DNA of 63,502 nt from positions 1-63,502 of the forward strand of contig CANKHA010000014.1 in assembly GCA_947481685.1 (NCBI GenBank). Direction: 5' to 3'. The stretch is from Bradyrhizobiaceae bacterium (GTDB lineage: Bacteria > Pseudomonadota > Alphaproteobacteria > Rhizobiales > Xanthobacteraceae). This document shows, piece after piece, positions 1 through 8,547 of this stretch. The position numbers were made by a program, and so were the translations under genes. The number at the start of each line of letters is the position of its first letter. The stretch's first letter is position 1. The notes under the pieces are model-generated. The model was not told the origin of the DNA, made no database searches, and worked only from the letters and a program-made list of their open reading frames with translations.

Positions 1-87
1 AACCGCCGCCGGCCGCATTCGAGCCTTGACGACGCCACACCCGATCAAGCCTACTTCAACCCGCTGCCAATCCGCTTGGCAGCCTAA
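1..87 (+). mobile_element. C-terminal end of an IS3-family transposase (partial, cut by window edge)
   Basis: Frame 1 reads as a 28-residue tail ending in TAA at 85-87. It contains RRPHSSLDDATPDQAYF, the hallmark end of the rve integrase core in IS3-family OrfB transposases (R-P-H-S-S-L followed by T-P). The rest of the protein lies left of the window. The next ~65 bases, to about 155, with an ACAACCGGGACCA-like stretch, resemble the non-coding right end of such elements. I cannot define the terminal inverted repeat. Its position beside a rearranged region at 3.9 kb makes IS-mediated shuffling plausible. Confidence 0.8.
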
Positions 88-555
88 CCCCGGCAGACGC
101 TCCACTTATCGACGCGGAGAATCTGTTCAGACAACCGGGACCAGCTCTTCACGATAGAAGTGCCTTCCACGGGATGTGGTTTAACCTCATCTCCTGGGGG
201 AGTGCCCTTTGGCCAATCGACACTTCTTTCGTGGAACACAAGAGGCGACTTCGAGGAATCCTCACTCTATCCTTTCCTGCAGGATTTCGACAGTGCGACT
301 AATTCTCTTCAAGTCTGGCCCCCTGTGACAACGAAGTACTTTTTGACTTTATGGCTTGGTACGGTTCTCGCGCCTGGAGGCGAACGTGAACGCTTTATCC
401 AATTTCAAACTGTCGTCCCCGTGAACTAGAACGCGGGGCTGCGGTCTTCGGAAACGCCCAATAGCGTGGATTCTGAGCACCGCGTTCGGAAACCCCTTCC
501 GTTGGACGCGTGACGTGGCATAAGGACGCCAACATCTTCCAGCTTCCGGACGGAC
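88..555. other. Intergenic: probable IS right end, then no recognisable gene
   Basis: After the transposase stop, about 65 bases look like an IS end. From about 156 to 555 I see no convincing gene. A small open frame at 160-429 has no ribosome-binding site and no recognisable protein pattern. The region presumably holds the ABC-F promoter, but I could not pick a clear -35/-10 pair. Confidence 0.4.
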
Positions 556-2178
556 ATGATCAGACTCGACAATATCAGCAAGCAAAATGGCCATCAGATC
601 GTATTTATCGAGGCGTCCGCCGCGCTCCAAAAAGGGGAAAAGGTCGGTCTCGTCGGTCCCAACGGTTCCGGCAAAACGACGCTGTTCCGGATGATCACCG
701 GCCAAGAGCTTCCGGACGAGGGCCAGGTGGCCGTCGATCGGGGCGTGACCATCGGCTATTTCAGCCAGGACGTGGGCGAGATGTCGGGCCGCAGCGCCGT
801 GGCCGAGGTGATGGACGGTGCCGGGCCGGTGAGCACCGTGGCGGCCGAACTGAAGGAACTCGAGGATGTCATGGCCGATCCGGAGCGCGCGGACGACATG
901 GAAACCATCATCGAGCGCTATGGCGAGGTGCAGGCGCGCTTCGAAGAGCTGGGCGGTTACGAACTCGAGGGCCGCGCGCGCGAAATCCTCGCAGGCCTGA
1001 GCTTCAGCCAGGAAATGATGGACGGCGACGTTGGCGCGCTCTCGGGCGGCTGGAAGATGCGCGTGGCGCTGGCGCGCATTCTCATCATGCGGCCAGACGC
1101 CATGTTGCTCGACGAACCGAGCAATCATCTGGATTTGGAGAGTCTCATCTGGCTGGAGCAATTCCTCAAGGGTTATGAGGGCTTGCTGCTGATGACCTCG
1201 CATGACCGCGAGTTCATGAACCGCATCGTCACCAAGGTGGTGGAGATCGATGGCGGCACGCTGACGGCTTATTCCGGCAACTACGAATTCTACGAACAGC
1301 AGCGCGCGCAGAACGAGAAGCAGCAGCAGGCGCAGTTCGACCGGCAGCAGGCCATGCTCGCGAAGGAAATCCAGTTTATCGAGCGTTTCAAGGCGCGCGC
1401 ATCGCACGCGGCGCAGGTGCAGAGCCGTGTGAAAAAATTGGACAAGATCGAACGGGTCGAGCCACCCAAGCGCCGGCAATCGGTGTCGTTTGATTTCCCG
1501 CCGGCGCCGCGCTCGGGCGAGGACGTGGCAAGCCTTAAGAACGTGCACAAAGGCTACGGCAATCGCACCATTTACGAGGGACTGGATTTTCAGGTGCGCC
1601 GCCGGGAGCGCTGGTGCGTCATGGGCATCAACGGCGCAGGCAAATCCACGCTGCTGAAACTGATCGCCGGCTCCACGGAGCCGGACGATGGCACGGTGGC
1701 ATTGGGGAGCAGCGTGAAGATGGGTTACTTCGCGCAGCACGCCATGGATTTGCTGGACGGCGAGAGCACGGTGTTCCAGTGGCTGGAGGATTCATTCCCG
1801 CAAGCGGGGCAGGGCTCGCTGCGCGCGCTGGCGGGCTGCTTCGGATTTTCGGGCGACGACGTGGAGAAGAGATGCCGGGTGCTGTCGGGCGGTGAGAAGG
1901 CGCGCCTGGTGATGGCGAAGATGCTCTACGACCCGCCAAATTTCCTGGTGCTCGATGAGCCGACGAACCATCTCGACATGGCGACGAAGGAAATGCTCAT
2001 CACGGCGCTGTCGGAATACGAAGGCACCATGCTGTTCGTCTCCCACGACCGGCACTTCCTGGCCGCGCTGTCCAACCGCGTGCTGGAACTGACGCCCGAT
2101 GGCATTCACCAATACGGCGGCGGCTATACGGAATATGTGGCGCGCACCGGCCACGAGGCTCCGGGGCTACACAGCTGA
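556..2178 (+). CDS. ABC-F family ATPase (EttA/Uup-like, ribosome-associated)
   Basis: A 540-residue protein with two ABC ATPase cassettes in one chain and no membrane segment, the ABC-F plan. Cassette 1 has Walker A GPNGSGKTT (about residues 34-42), signature LSGGWKMRVALAR and Walker B MLLDEPSNHLD. Cassette 2 has GINGAGKST, LSGGEKARLVMAK and FLVLDEPTNHLD. Between them lies a charged, Gln-rich linker (YEFYEQQRAQNEKQQQAQ), the P-site tRNA interaction motif region of the family. Family members act on the ribosome in translation control, some in antibiotic protection. The length fits EttA/Uup. Which subfamily it belongs to cannot be settled here. The ATG at 556 is followed directly by MIRLDNISK, a normal ABC-F start. 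Confidence 0.9.
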   Translation: MIRLDNISKQNGHQIVFIEASAALQKGEKVGLVGPNGSGKTTLFRMITGQELPDEGQVAVDRGVTIGYFSQDVGEMSGRSAVAEVMDGAGPVSTVAAELKELEDVMADPERADDMETIIERYGEVQARFEELGGYELEGRAREILAGLSFSQEMMDGDVGALSGGWKMRVALARILIMRPDAMLLDEPSNHLDLESLIWLEQFLKGYEGLLLMTSHDREFMNRIVTKVVEIDGGTLTAYSGNYEFYEQQRAQNEKQQQAQFDRQQAMLAKEIQFIERFKARASHAAQVQSRVKKLDKIERVEPPKRRQSVSFDFPPAPRSGEDVASLKNVHKGYGNRTIYEGLDFQVRRRERWCVMGINGAGKSTLLKLIAGSTEPDDGTVALGSSVKMGYFAQHAMDLLDGESTVFQWLEDSFPQAGQGSLRALAGCFGFSGDDVEKRCRVLSGGEKARLVMAKMLYDPPNFLVLDEPTNHLDMATKEMLITALSEYEGTMLFVSHDRHFLAALSNRVLELTPDGIHQYGGGYTEYVARTGHEAPGLHS

Positions 2179-2218
2179 GGCCACCGGTAACTGGCCCGCA
2201 AACCAGCCCGACAATAGT

Positions 2219-2246
2219 TTGCCAACTAGAAAACTTATGATATAGT
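2219..2246 (+). promoter_or_regulatory. Candidate sigma-70 promoter for the ArsR-SRPBCC pair
   Basis: TTGCCA at 2219-2224 and TATAGT at 2241-2246 are separated by 16 bases. They end 7 bases before the ArsR start codon, so the transcript would have almost no leader. The AT-rich stretch over the -10 is a natural place for an ArsR autoregulatory site, but I see only a weak dyad. Confidence 0.4.
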
Positions 2247-2253
2247 CTTCCAT

Positions 2254-2604
2254 ATGGAAAACTATCCGACCGCGCTGGATACCACCTTTCACGCTCTTTC
2301 AGACCCGACCCGGCGTGCCGTCCTCAATCGCCTCATGCGCGGGCCAGCACCCGTCAAAGAACTGGCTGCACCATTCGAAATGGGGCTGCCATCGTTCATG
2401 AAACATCTGCGGGTGCTTGAAGAGAGCGACTTGATCCGATCAGAAAAAGCCGGCCGCGTCCGCACCTGTCAAATCAACGCGAAACAAATGGCGGTGGCGG
2501 AATCTTGGCTTTCCGAGCAACGGAAGCTTTGGGAATCCAGAATCGATCGGCTTGCCACCTATGTCGAAAACGAAATGTCTCGGAGTGAAGACAATGACCG
2601 CTGA
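2254..2604 (+). CDS. ArsR-family transcriptional regulator (metal-independent type)
   Basis: A 116-residue winged-helix protein. The N-terminal FHALSDPTRRAVLNRL is the classic ArsR opening. It is followed by a recognition-helix region (SFMKHLRVLEESDLIRSEK) and a wing (AGRVRTCQIN). No cysteine pair sits in the DNA-binding helix, so this is not a metal-sensing SmtB/ArsR type. It belongs to the group usually encoded with an AHSA1/SRPBCC protein. Its stop overlaps the next gene's start by 11 bases, so the two are translationally coupled. It probably represses its own small operon. Confidence 0.9.
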   Translation: MENYPTALDTTFHALSDPTRRAVLNRLMRGPAPVKELAAPFEMGLPSFMKHLRVLEESDLIRSEKAGRVRTCQINAKQMAVAESWLSEQRKLWESRIDRLATYVENEMSRSEDNDR

Positions 2605-3064
2605 ACATTCGGATCTTGAGATTTCCAGATTCATAAACGCGCCGCCGTCGGCGGTCTGGAAAGCCTGGAGCATGCGCGAGCATTTTGAGAAATGGTGGAT
2701 ACCCGCGCCCATCGAATGCAAGGCGATCAAGCTGGATCTTCGGCCGGGTGGAGGCTTCGAAACGCTGATGCGCGAAAACGCTGGTGACTATCGACCCCAT
2801 GTTGAAGGCTGTTTTCTCGACGTCGTCCCCAAGGAGCGTTTGGTGTTCACAACGGTTTTGGCCGAAGGCTGGCGTCCTGCGGAGCCGTGGCTTGCGTTGA
2901 CCGCGATCATGACGCTGACCCCGGAAGGCAACGGCACACGCTATGCCGCACGCGTGATGCACAGGAATGCAGCCGACTCCAGGAAACACGAAGAGATGGG
3001 ATTTCAGGACGGCTGGGGGACGACGATCGACCAGCTCTCGGCTGTCGCGGCGCGGTTGTCGTGA
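2594..3064 (+). CDS. SRPBCC / AHSA1 (Aha1 C-terminal-like) domain protein
   Basis: About 156 residues starting at ATG 2594 (MTAEHSDLEISRFINAPPSA). A longer in-frame start at 2552 lies inside arsR and is less likely. The fold signature is clear: INAPPSAVWKAWS near the start, HFEKWWIP, an LRPGGGFETLM strand, and a C-terminal helix with GWGTTIDQLSAV. Proteins of this family bind small hydrophobic ligands or act as activators, and the ligand here is unknown. Coupling to the upstream ArsR gene is a very common two-gene arrangement in proteobacteria. Confidence 0.88.
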   Translation: MTAEHSDLEISRFINAPPSAVWKAWSMREHFEKWWIPAPIECKAIKLDLRPGGGFETLMRENAGDYRPHVEGCFLDVVPKERLVFTTVLAEGWRPAEPWLALTAIMTLTPEGNGTRYAARVMHRNAADSRKHEEMGFQDGWGTTIDQLSAVAARLS

Positions 3065-3125
3065 ACACGACGAGCGACCGGCCACGCATGCCGGAGGCTG
3101 CTTGGCTACCGTCAGCAGCGCACTA

Positions 3126-3887
3126 TCACGCGCTGGCCATCCGGTTCCAGGCGTCGAGCCCGGCGATCTTGTAGGCCTCCGCCAGCGTCGGATAGTTGAA
3201 GGTATTTTCGATAAAATAATCGATGGTGCCTTTGAGATTGAGCACAGCCTGACCGATGTGGATCAGCTCCGTCGCGCCTTCGCCCACGATGTGGACGCCG
3301 AGCAGACGCCGCGTCTTGGTCGAGAAAATCATTTTCATCATGCCGCTGCTCAGGCCCATGATCTGGTCGCGCGAGGTTTCGCGGAAACGCGCGATTCCGC
3401 ATTCGTAAGGAATGTCGCGCTTGCGGACTTCCTCCTCGCTCATCCCGACCGTCGAAATTTCCGGCACCGAATAGATGCCGTAGGGAAAGAATTCCGGCGG
3501 CGGATGGGGCGCCATGTCGAAGGCGTGGCAGGCCGCAACGCGGCCCTGTTCCATGGACGTCGATGCCAGACTGGGAAATCCGATGACATCGCCGGCAGCG
3601 TAGATGTGCGGCACGGAGGTCTGCATCGTCTTGGGCTCGACAACGATGCGCCCCCGCTTGTCGGCTTCGAGGCCCGCGGCTGCGAGATTGAGGTCGTCGG
3701 TTGCACCCTCGCGGCCGGCTGCGAACAACAGCATTTCGGCGGTAATGCTGCGGCCGTTGGCGAGCCTGGTGACCACCTTTCCGGCTTCGTTAACCTCGAT
3801 CCCCGTCACGGCAGAACCGAGCCGCAACGATATGTTGCGGTCACGCAGGTCGTGCACAAATTCCTCGATCAGTTCGCGATCGACGAT
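3126..3887 (-). pseudogene. sthA: Soluble pyridine nucleotide transhydrogenase, C-terminal half only
   Basis: From about VDRELIEEF to the C-terminus, the minus strand reads as the second half of SthA (Si-specific NAD(P)+ transhydrogenase). It includes the second FAD contact IYAAGDVIGFPSLAS and the dimerisation domain with GIYSVPEISTVG, GVHIVGEGATELIHIGQA and NTFNYPTLAEAYK. The FAD-binding GxGxxG, the redox segment and most of the NAD domain are absent. Similarity stops near 3885-3890, exactly where the plus strand begins to read as an ExoP-like protein. About 253 of the usual ~465 residues remain, so the product should be inactive. The break is either a real rearrangement or an assembly join. 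Confidence 0.85.
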
Positions 3888-5318
3888 ATCATTCGCGCTG
3901 AAATTCCGGACGCGACAGTTGCGGACACGCTCAAGAGCGACGTGATCACCAAGCTGCGTCAGCAATACCTCGATTATGCGTCGAAGGAGGCGGACTGGTC
4001 ATCGCGCTATGGCCCCAATCATCTGGCTGCCGTGAATATGCGCAATCAGATGCAGCAGACCAAGCGCGCAATCGTCGATGAGCTGAAACGGATCGCACAG
4101 ACCTATCGTAGCGATTATGAAATAGCCAGGGTGCGGGAAGAAAGCATCCAGCAGAGCATGTCGAGCGCGATTACCCAGTCGCAAACGACCAGCCAGGCCC
4201 AGCTGGTCTTGCGCGACCTGGAAAGTTCGGCCCAGACCTATCGGGCGCTGCACGACAACTTCCTCCAGCGATATATGGAGTCGGTCCAGCAACAGTCGTT
4301 CCCGATTACGGAAGCGCGCTCGATTTCCCCGGCAACCCGCCCGTTGCGCAAGAGCCATCCGCGGTCGTTGTTGATTCTGATCATCGGCGCTGCCGGAGGG
4401 ATCATGCTGGGCGCCGGTGTTGGCTTTTTCCGCGATCAACTGGACCGCGTCTTCCGCACCGGCGATCAGGTCGAGAAGATGCTCAAGCTCGATTGCCTGT
4501 CGATCCTTCCCGCCATCAACGGCGAAGCCGCTAAGCCTTTCGCTATCGGCCGCCGTGTCGGGAACAAGGCCGGCGACAACGTCGAGTCCGCCAGCGGCGA
4601 CAGCGCGCTATCCTATGCGACAAAGTCGCCGTTCTCGCGGTTCGCGGAGTCCGTGCGGGCCATCAAGGTTGCCATTGATCTCGCGTCCAACAAGACCGGA
4701 AAGACCAACAGGGTAATCGGCATTTGCTCGTCGCTGCCCAATGAAGGCAAATCGACGGTTGCAACTAATCTTGCGCAACTGACGGCGATGAGCGGGGCCC
4801 GGACGATTCTCGTAGACTGCGACCTGCGGAACCCATCCCTGTCGCGCATTCTGGCGCCAGATGCGAAGGTCGGTATTCTTGAGGTATTGGCAGGAACTGC
4901 GACCATGGATCAGGTGCTGCGGAGAGATCCTGTCACCAATCTGGCCTTCATTCCGATTGTGATGAAGACCCGGATGGCGAACAGCAGCGAGATCCTGCCT
5001 TCGGAGCAGATGAAGAATCTCTTCGATGTTTTGCGGCAGCACTTTGATTACGTCATTGTCGATTTCCCTCCGCTCGCACCCGTCGTAGACGTGCGAGCGA
5101 CGGCCCATCTGATTGATTTTTATCTGTTTGTTGTGGAATGGGGCGGGACAAAAATCGACGTGGCGCAGCATGCGCTGATGTCGGCCAGTGGTGTTTACGA
5201 CCAGACACTTGGTGTCGTACTGAACAAGGCAAACATGCAGTAGTTCAGCCGGTATCAGGGATACACCGGCAATTACTATTATAATCGCCATTACGGTCGC
5301 TATGGCTACGTCGACTAG
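3885..5318 (+). pseudogene. ExoP/Wzc-like polysaccharide co-polymerase with tyrosine autokinase domain: 5' half lost, amber codon before Tyr-rich tail
   Basis: Similarity begins around 3885 (IPDATVADTL). It continues through a coiled-coil periplasmic stretch to the C-terminal membrane helix (SLLILIIGAAGGIMLGAG, about 4370-4425). The BY-kinase domain follows, with Walker A SLPNEGKSTVATNLA (about 4731-4775), Walker A' ILVDCDLRNPSL and Walker B YVIVDFPPL. The frame stops at TAG 5241-5243 but continues in the same frame to TAG 5316-5318. That 24-residue stretch holds 8 tyrosines, the expected phospho-acceptor cluster. The N-terminal Wzz domain and first membrane helix are missing. The intact protein would control chain length and export of exopolysaccharide at the inner membrane. 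Confidence 0.85.
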
Positions 5319-6081
5319 ACGGGCCATTGTCGCTGCGATGATCGCGCGTATCGTTATCATTGCTTTCGCGCTTGCCGCGGTCTCGTGGGGGATCTTTTCA
5401 TTAGGCATCAGCAGGCAGGTTGGCCCGGTTGAGCGGATCGCGAAGCGTGTCATCTATGGCGAAGCGTTTAAGGCGGGCGCGCTGGACGTTCTGCAGCCGG
5501 CTATGGCATCCATAGAAGCTGCTGAGGACTGCCAGCCGAACGCGCAGCGTGCCGTTGCCATCATCCGCCTGCGGGAACTGGAGAGCGCGGTTTCAGCCGC
5601 AGCACGCAAATCGATCGACGACAATCGTATCGTCTTGCGAAAGTCGATCGTTCGTTCGCTGCGTTGCGCTCCTGCCGATCCTTATCTCTGGCTTGTCCTG
5701 TACTGGACAGACATGACGCAGAACGGACTTAACCCGCGTCATTTCGATTATCTCAGGATGTCGTATCAAACGGGGCCAAACGAAGCCTGGGTGGCGCTCA
5801 AGAGGAACCGGTTGGCGATGGCCGCTTTCTCAAAATTACCCCACGATCTGGCAACAATGGCAGCCAACGAGTTTGTTGGCCTTTTGGCAACGCGGCGTGC
5901 CTATCCCGATGCGGTGCGAACGATGCGCGGGCTTGATGTGTCGGCCCGCGATTTTATCCTGCCAAAGCTGGCGAGCCTTCCAGACGATATCCGCAGGGAT
6001 TTCTCGCGCGCACTTTATCGCGCGGGCGTGAATGTCGAAGTTCCGGGCATTCCGCCTCTGGATCCGCGGCCCTGGCGCTAG
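5302..6081 (+). CDS. Membrane-anchored protein of a polysaccharide cluster, function unknown
   Basis: A 259-residue protein with one N-terminal membrane helix (about residues 14-36, IARIVIIAFALAAVSWGIFSLG) and an otherwise soluble, helix-rich body, probably periplasmic. Its ATG at 5302 lies 17 bases inside the last codons of the ancestral exoP frame (stop at 5316-5318), so it was originally coupled to exoP. I do not recognise the family. Proteins of this shape next to exoP homologues in Bradyrhizobium-like genomes are usually left as hypothetical. A role in assembling the secretion complex is only a contextual guess. Confidence 0.7.
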   Translation: MATSTRRAIVAAMIARIVIIAFALAAVSWGIFSLGISRQVGPVERIAKRVIYGEAFKAGALDVLQPAMASIEAAEDCQPNAQRAVAIIRLRELESAVSAAARKSIDDNRIVLRKSIVRSLRCAPADPYLWLVLYWTDMTQNGLNPRHFDYLRMSYQTGPNEAWVALKRNRLAMAAFSKLPHDLATMAANEFVGLLATRRAYPDAVRTMRGLDVSARDFILPKLASLPDDIRRDFSRALYRAGVNVEVPGIPPLDPRPWR

Positions 6082-6090
6082 CCAGCGTGG

Positions 6091-7404
6091 TTACGTCAGG
6101 TTGTTTCTGCCGATGCCATGATAGGCAAAGCCGGCTTGCTTCATCTGCGCGGCATTATAAGCGTTGCGCAGGTCTACGACGATGGGCTGCGCCATCGCAT
6201 TCTTGAGACGTCGCAAATCCAGGGCGCGGAACTGTTCCCATTCGGTAACCAGAACCAGCGCATCGCCACCCGTGGCGCAGTCATAGGCATTTTCACAATA
6301 AGTGACGTTCTCGATCACCTTCTTGGCCTGTTCCATGCCGACTGGATCGTAGACGCGCACCTTGGCGCCCATGTCCTGCAATGCCGTAATCAGCGGGATG
6401 GATGGGGCTTCCCGCATGTCATCGGTGTTGGGCTTGAAGGTGAGCCCGAGGACGGAGATCGTCTTGTCGCGGATCTCGCCATCGAGTGCGATGGCAACCT
6501 TGCGCGCCATGGCGCGCTTGCGCTGATCGTTTACGGCAACCACGGTTTCGATGATACGAAGCGGGACGGCATTATCCTGCGCGGTCTTGACCAGAGCGAC
6601 GAGGTCTTTCGGGAAGCAGGAGCCTCCAAATCCCGGGCCTGCATGCAGGAACTTTGAGCCGATGCGGTTATCGAGGCCGATACCCCGGGCAATTTCCTGC
6701 ACATCGGCTCCGACCTTTTCCGCGAGATCCGAAATTTCGTTGATGAAGGTGATCTTCGTCGCCAGGAAGCAATTGGCGGCATACTTGATCAACTCGGCGG
6801 TCCGCCGGCCGGTATAGAGGATCGGAGAAGCGTTGAGATAGAGCGGCCGGTACAGCTCGTTCATGACATCTTTGGCGTGCGCATCGGTTGTGCCGACGAC
6901 GATGCGGTCAGGATGCTTGAAATCCTGAATCGCGGCGCCTTCCCGCAGAAATTCGGGATTGGATACCACCGCGAACTCGGCATCGGGCTTCTCATTGCGA
7001 ATGATGCGTTCCACTTCGTCACCGGTACCTACGGGCACCGTCGATTTTGTCACGATCACCGTGAATCCTGAAATGGCCTGCGCGATTTCAGCCGCTGCGG
7101 CATAGACATAAGAGAGGTCGGCGTGGCCATCGCCGCGGCGTGATGGCGTGCCCACGGCAATAAACACGGCATCGGCCTCCGCGACGGCCGGCTTGAGATC
7201 GGTGGTAAAGGATAGCCGCCCCTGCGCGACGTTGCTGGCAATGAGGTCGGTAAGTCCCGGTTCGTAGATGGGAGTCTCGCCGCGCTTAAGCGCCGCGATC
7301 TTGCTTTCGTCCTTGTCGACGCATGTCACATGGTGACCGAAGTCGGCAAAGCAGGCTCCCGATACCAGGCCCACATAACCACTGCCTATCATCGCAACGC
7401 GCAT
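6091..7404 (-). CDS. ugd: UDP-glucose 6-dehydrogenase
   Basis: 437 residues, full length for the family. It oxidises UDP-glucose to UDP-glucuronate with 2 NAD+, supplying uronic acid for surface polysaccharide. The N-terminal Rossmann motif is GSGYVGLVSGACFADFGH (residues 7-24). The central helix carries Lys207 and Asn211 (ELIKYAANCF). The catalytic cysteine is Cys263 in GPGFGGSCFPKDL. The C-terminal UDP-binding domain contains VLGLTFKPNTDDMREAPS. It is transcribed away from the fkbM gene, with a 325-base spacer between them. Confidence 0.96.
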   Translation of the reverse strand: MRVAMIGSGYVGLVSGACFADFGHHVTCVDKDESKIAALKRGETPIYEPGLTDLIASNVAQGRLSFTTDLKPAVAEADAVFIAVGTPSRRGDGHADLSYVYAAAAEIAQAISGFTVIVTKSTVPVGTGDEVERIIRNEKPDAEFAVVSNPEFLREGAAIQDFKHPDRIVVGTTDAHAKDVMNELYRPLYLNASPILYTGRRTAELIKYAANCFLATKITFINEISDLAEKVGADVQEIARGIGLDNRIGSKFLHAGPGFGGSCFPKDLVALVKTAQDNAVPLRIIETVVAVNDQRKRAMARKVAIALDGEIRDKTISVLGLTFKPNTDDMREAPSIPLITALQDMGAKVRVYDPVGMEQAKKVIENVTYCENAYDCATGGDALVLVTEWEQFRALDLRRLKNAMAQPIVVDLRNAYNAAQMKQAGFAYHGIGRNNLT

Positions 7405-7605
7405 CAGCTTGTCCGTCTCTATCTATTGTGCCGGCTTCGGCTGAAGCGGCTTACACAATGGTGCATCATCAATCGTTATATACGGCGACCTTTTTTTCTT
7501 TTTCCATTCCGTCGTCGCCGCAAAGTTAGGCGGTAAATGGGCATCGTTTGTGCATCTTAATTGACAATCACTATTTTGCGAGAGGCATTCCGCAGGGTCA
7601 TTGGG

Positions 7606-7621
7606 CGTCAATGAATTGACG
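7606..7621. promoter_or_regulatory. Palindromic candidate operator in the ugd/fkbM divergent spacer
   Basis: CGTCAAT (7606-7612) and ATTGACG (7615-7621) are perfect inverted arms around GA. The site sits in the AT-rich 325-base gap (7405-7729) between two divergently transcribed polysaccharide genes, and that gap holds no gene. A TTGACA at 7561-7566 could be a -35 element for the rightward gene. Which regulator binds is unknown. Confidence 0.4.
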
Positions 7622-7729
7622 TAAACATCTGACACGATTTCCGCTGATTTTGGCCGCAAAAGTGCATTTGTGTCGGGTTTATTGCGAATTGCACATGGAA
7701 CATGACTTGCATCGCAATGTCGGAATGAG

Positions 7730-8509
7730 ATGGGGCGAATGGCTATGAATCTCGCGAACAGGGTCAAGAATCTATCGGCAGAGTATGGCGGTTATAAAAC
7801 GCTCCGCTGGGTCCAGGATCATATTGTCGATCGTTCGCGCCTGAAGGAATTCGAGCAGCGGCGTGAATTCTATCGCAAGTTGGTGAACCCCGGCGATCTC
7901 TGTTTCGACGTAGGATCCAATATCGGCGACATCTCATCGGTATTGCTGGCGCTGGGTGCGCGTGTTGTCGCTGTTGATCCGCAACCGGCTGCCATGCGTG
8001 AATTGCAGGCGAGGCTTGCGGGCGACAAGAATTTGACGTGTGTGGAAGCCGGCCTGGCAGACCAGCCCGGCCAGCTCGATCTTTATCTGCACGACCAGGT
8101 CGGCACCACATCCATGGTGCACGACTGGAGCGCGGGCAAGGTCAAGGGGAAGATCACCGTACCGGTGACGACCCTGGACGATCTCATCGCGAGGTTTGGC
8201 CTTCCAAAATATTGCAAGATCGATGTCGAGGGATTTGAGTTCAATGTTCTTAAAGGGCTGAACAGGAAAATCAACATGCTTTCGCTCGAATATCATGGCG
8301 ATGCAAAAAATATGGCCGTGACAAATGCGTGCCTCGATTTACTGGAACAGCAAGGTCCGCTGCAGATCAATGTCATACCTTTCTGTCATTACAGCTTTGC
8401 CTGGCCGGAATGGGTTGCGAGAAACGACTTCGGGATGAAGTTCTCGTCGCTCGGTAGCAATCCGGACTATGCGTATGGCGATATTTTCATTCGCTATCGT
8501 GAAAACTGA
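7730..8509 (+). CDS. FkbM-family SAM-dependent methyltransferase
   Basis: 259 residues. The SAM-binding motif I is CFDVGSNIGDISSVLLALGA (about residues 55-74), followed by the acidic VVAVDPQP. The downstream YCKIDVEGFEFNVLKGL is the typical FkbM post-motif. Members O-methylate sugars or other small acceptors. Within a polysaccharide cluster it probably methylates a glycan residue, which is inference. Three in-frame ATGs (7730, 7739, 7745) precede the conserved part, and the exact start is uncertain. Confidence 0.85.
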   Translation: MGRMAMNLANRVKNLSAEYGGYKTLRWVQDHIVDRSRLKEFEQRREFYRKLVNPGDLCFDVGSNIGDISSVLLALGARVVAVDPQPAAMRELQARLAGDKNLTCVEAGLADQPGQLDLYLHDQVGTTSMVHDWSAGKVKGKITVPVTTLDDLIARFGLPKYCKIDVEGFEFNVLKGLNRKINMLSLEYHGDAKNMAVTNACLDLLEQQGPLQINVIPFCHYSFAWPEWVARNDFGMKFSSLGSNPDYAYGDIFIRYREN

Positions 8510-8547
8510 TCCCGCGCCCTGGCGCCTGCGACAACAAGAATCCCCTA

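Noticed and set aside
160-429. 89-codon frame near the IS end
   Set aside because: No ribosome-binding site, no recognisable pattern and a composition unlike neighbouring genes. More likely non-coding.
349-1740. 463-codon minus-strand frame opposite the ABC-F gene
   Set aside because: It is His/Arg/Leu-rich shadow coding of a clearly real gene on the plus strand, without any motif or ribosome-binding site.
2967-5243. Continuous 758-codon plus-strand frame read as one protein
   Set aside because: Only the part from about 3885 looks like a protein (ExoP). The first ~305 codons are antisense to the sthA remnant and the SRPBCC gene and have no protein character.
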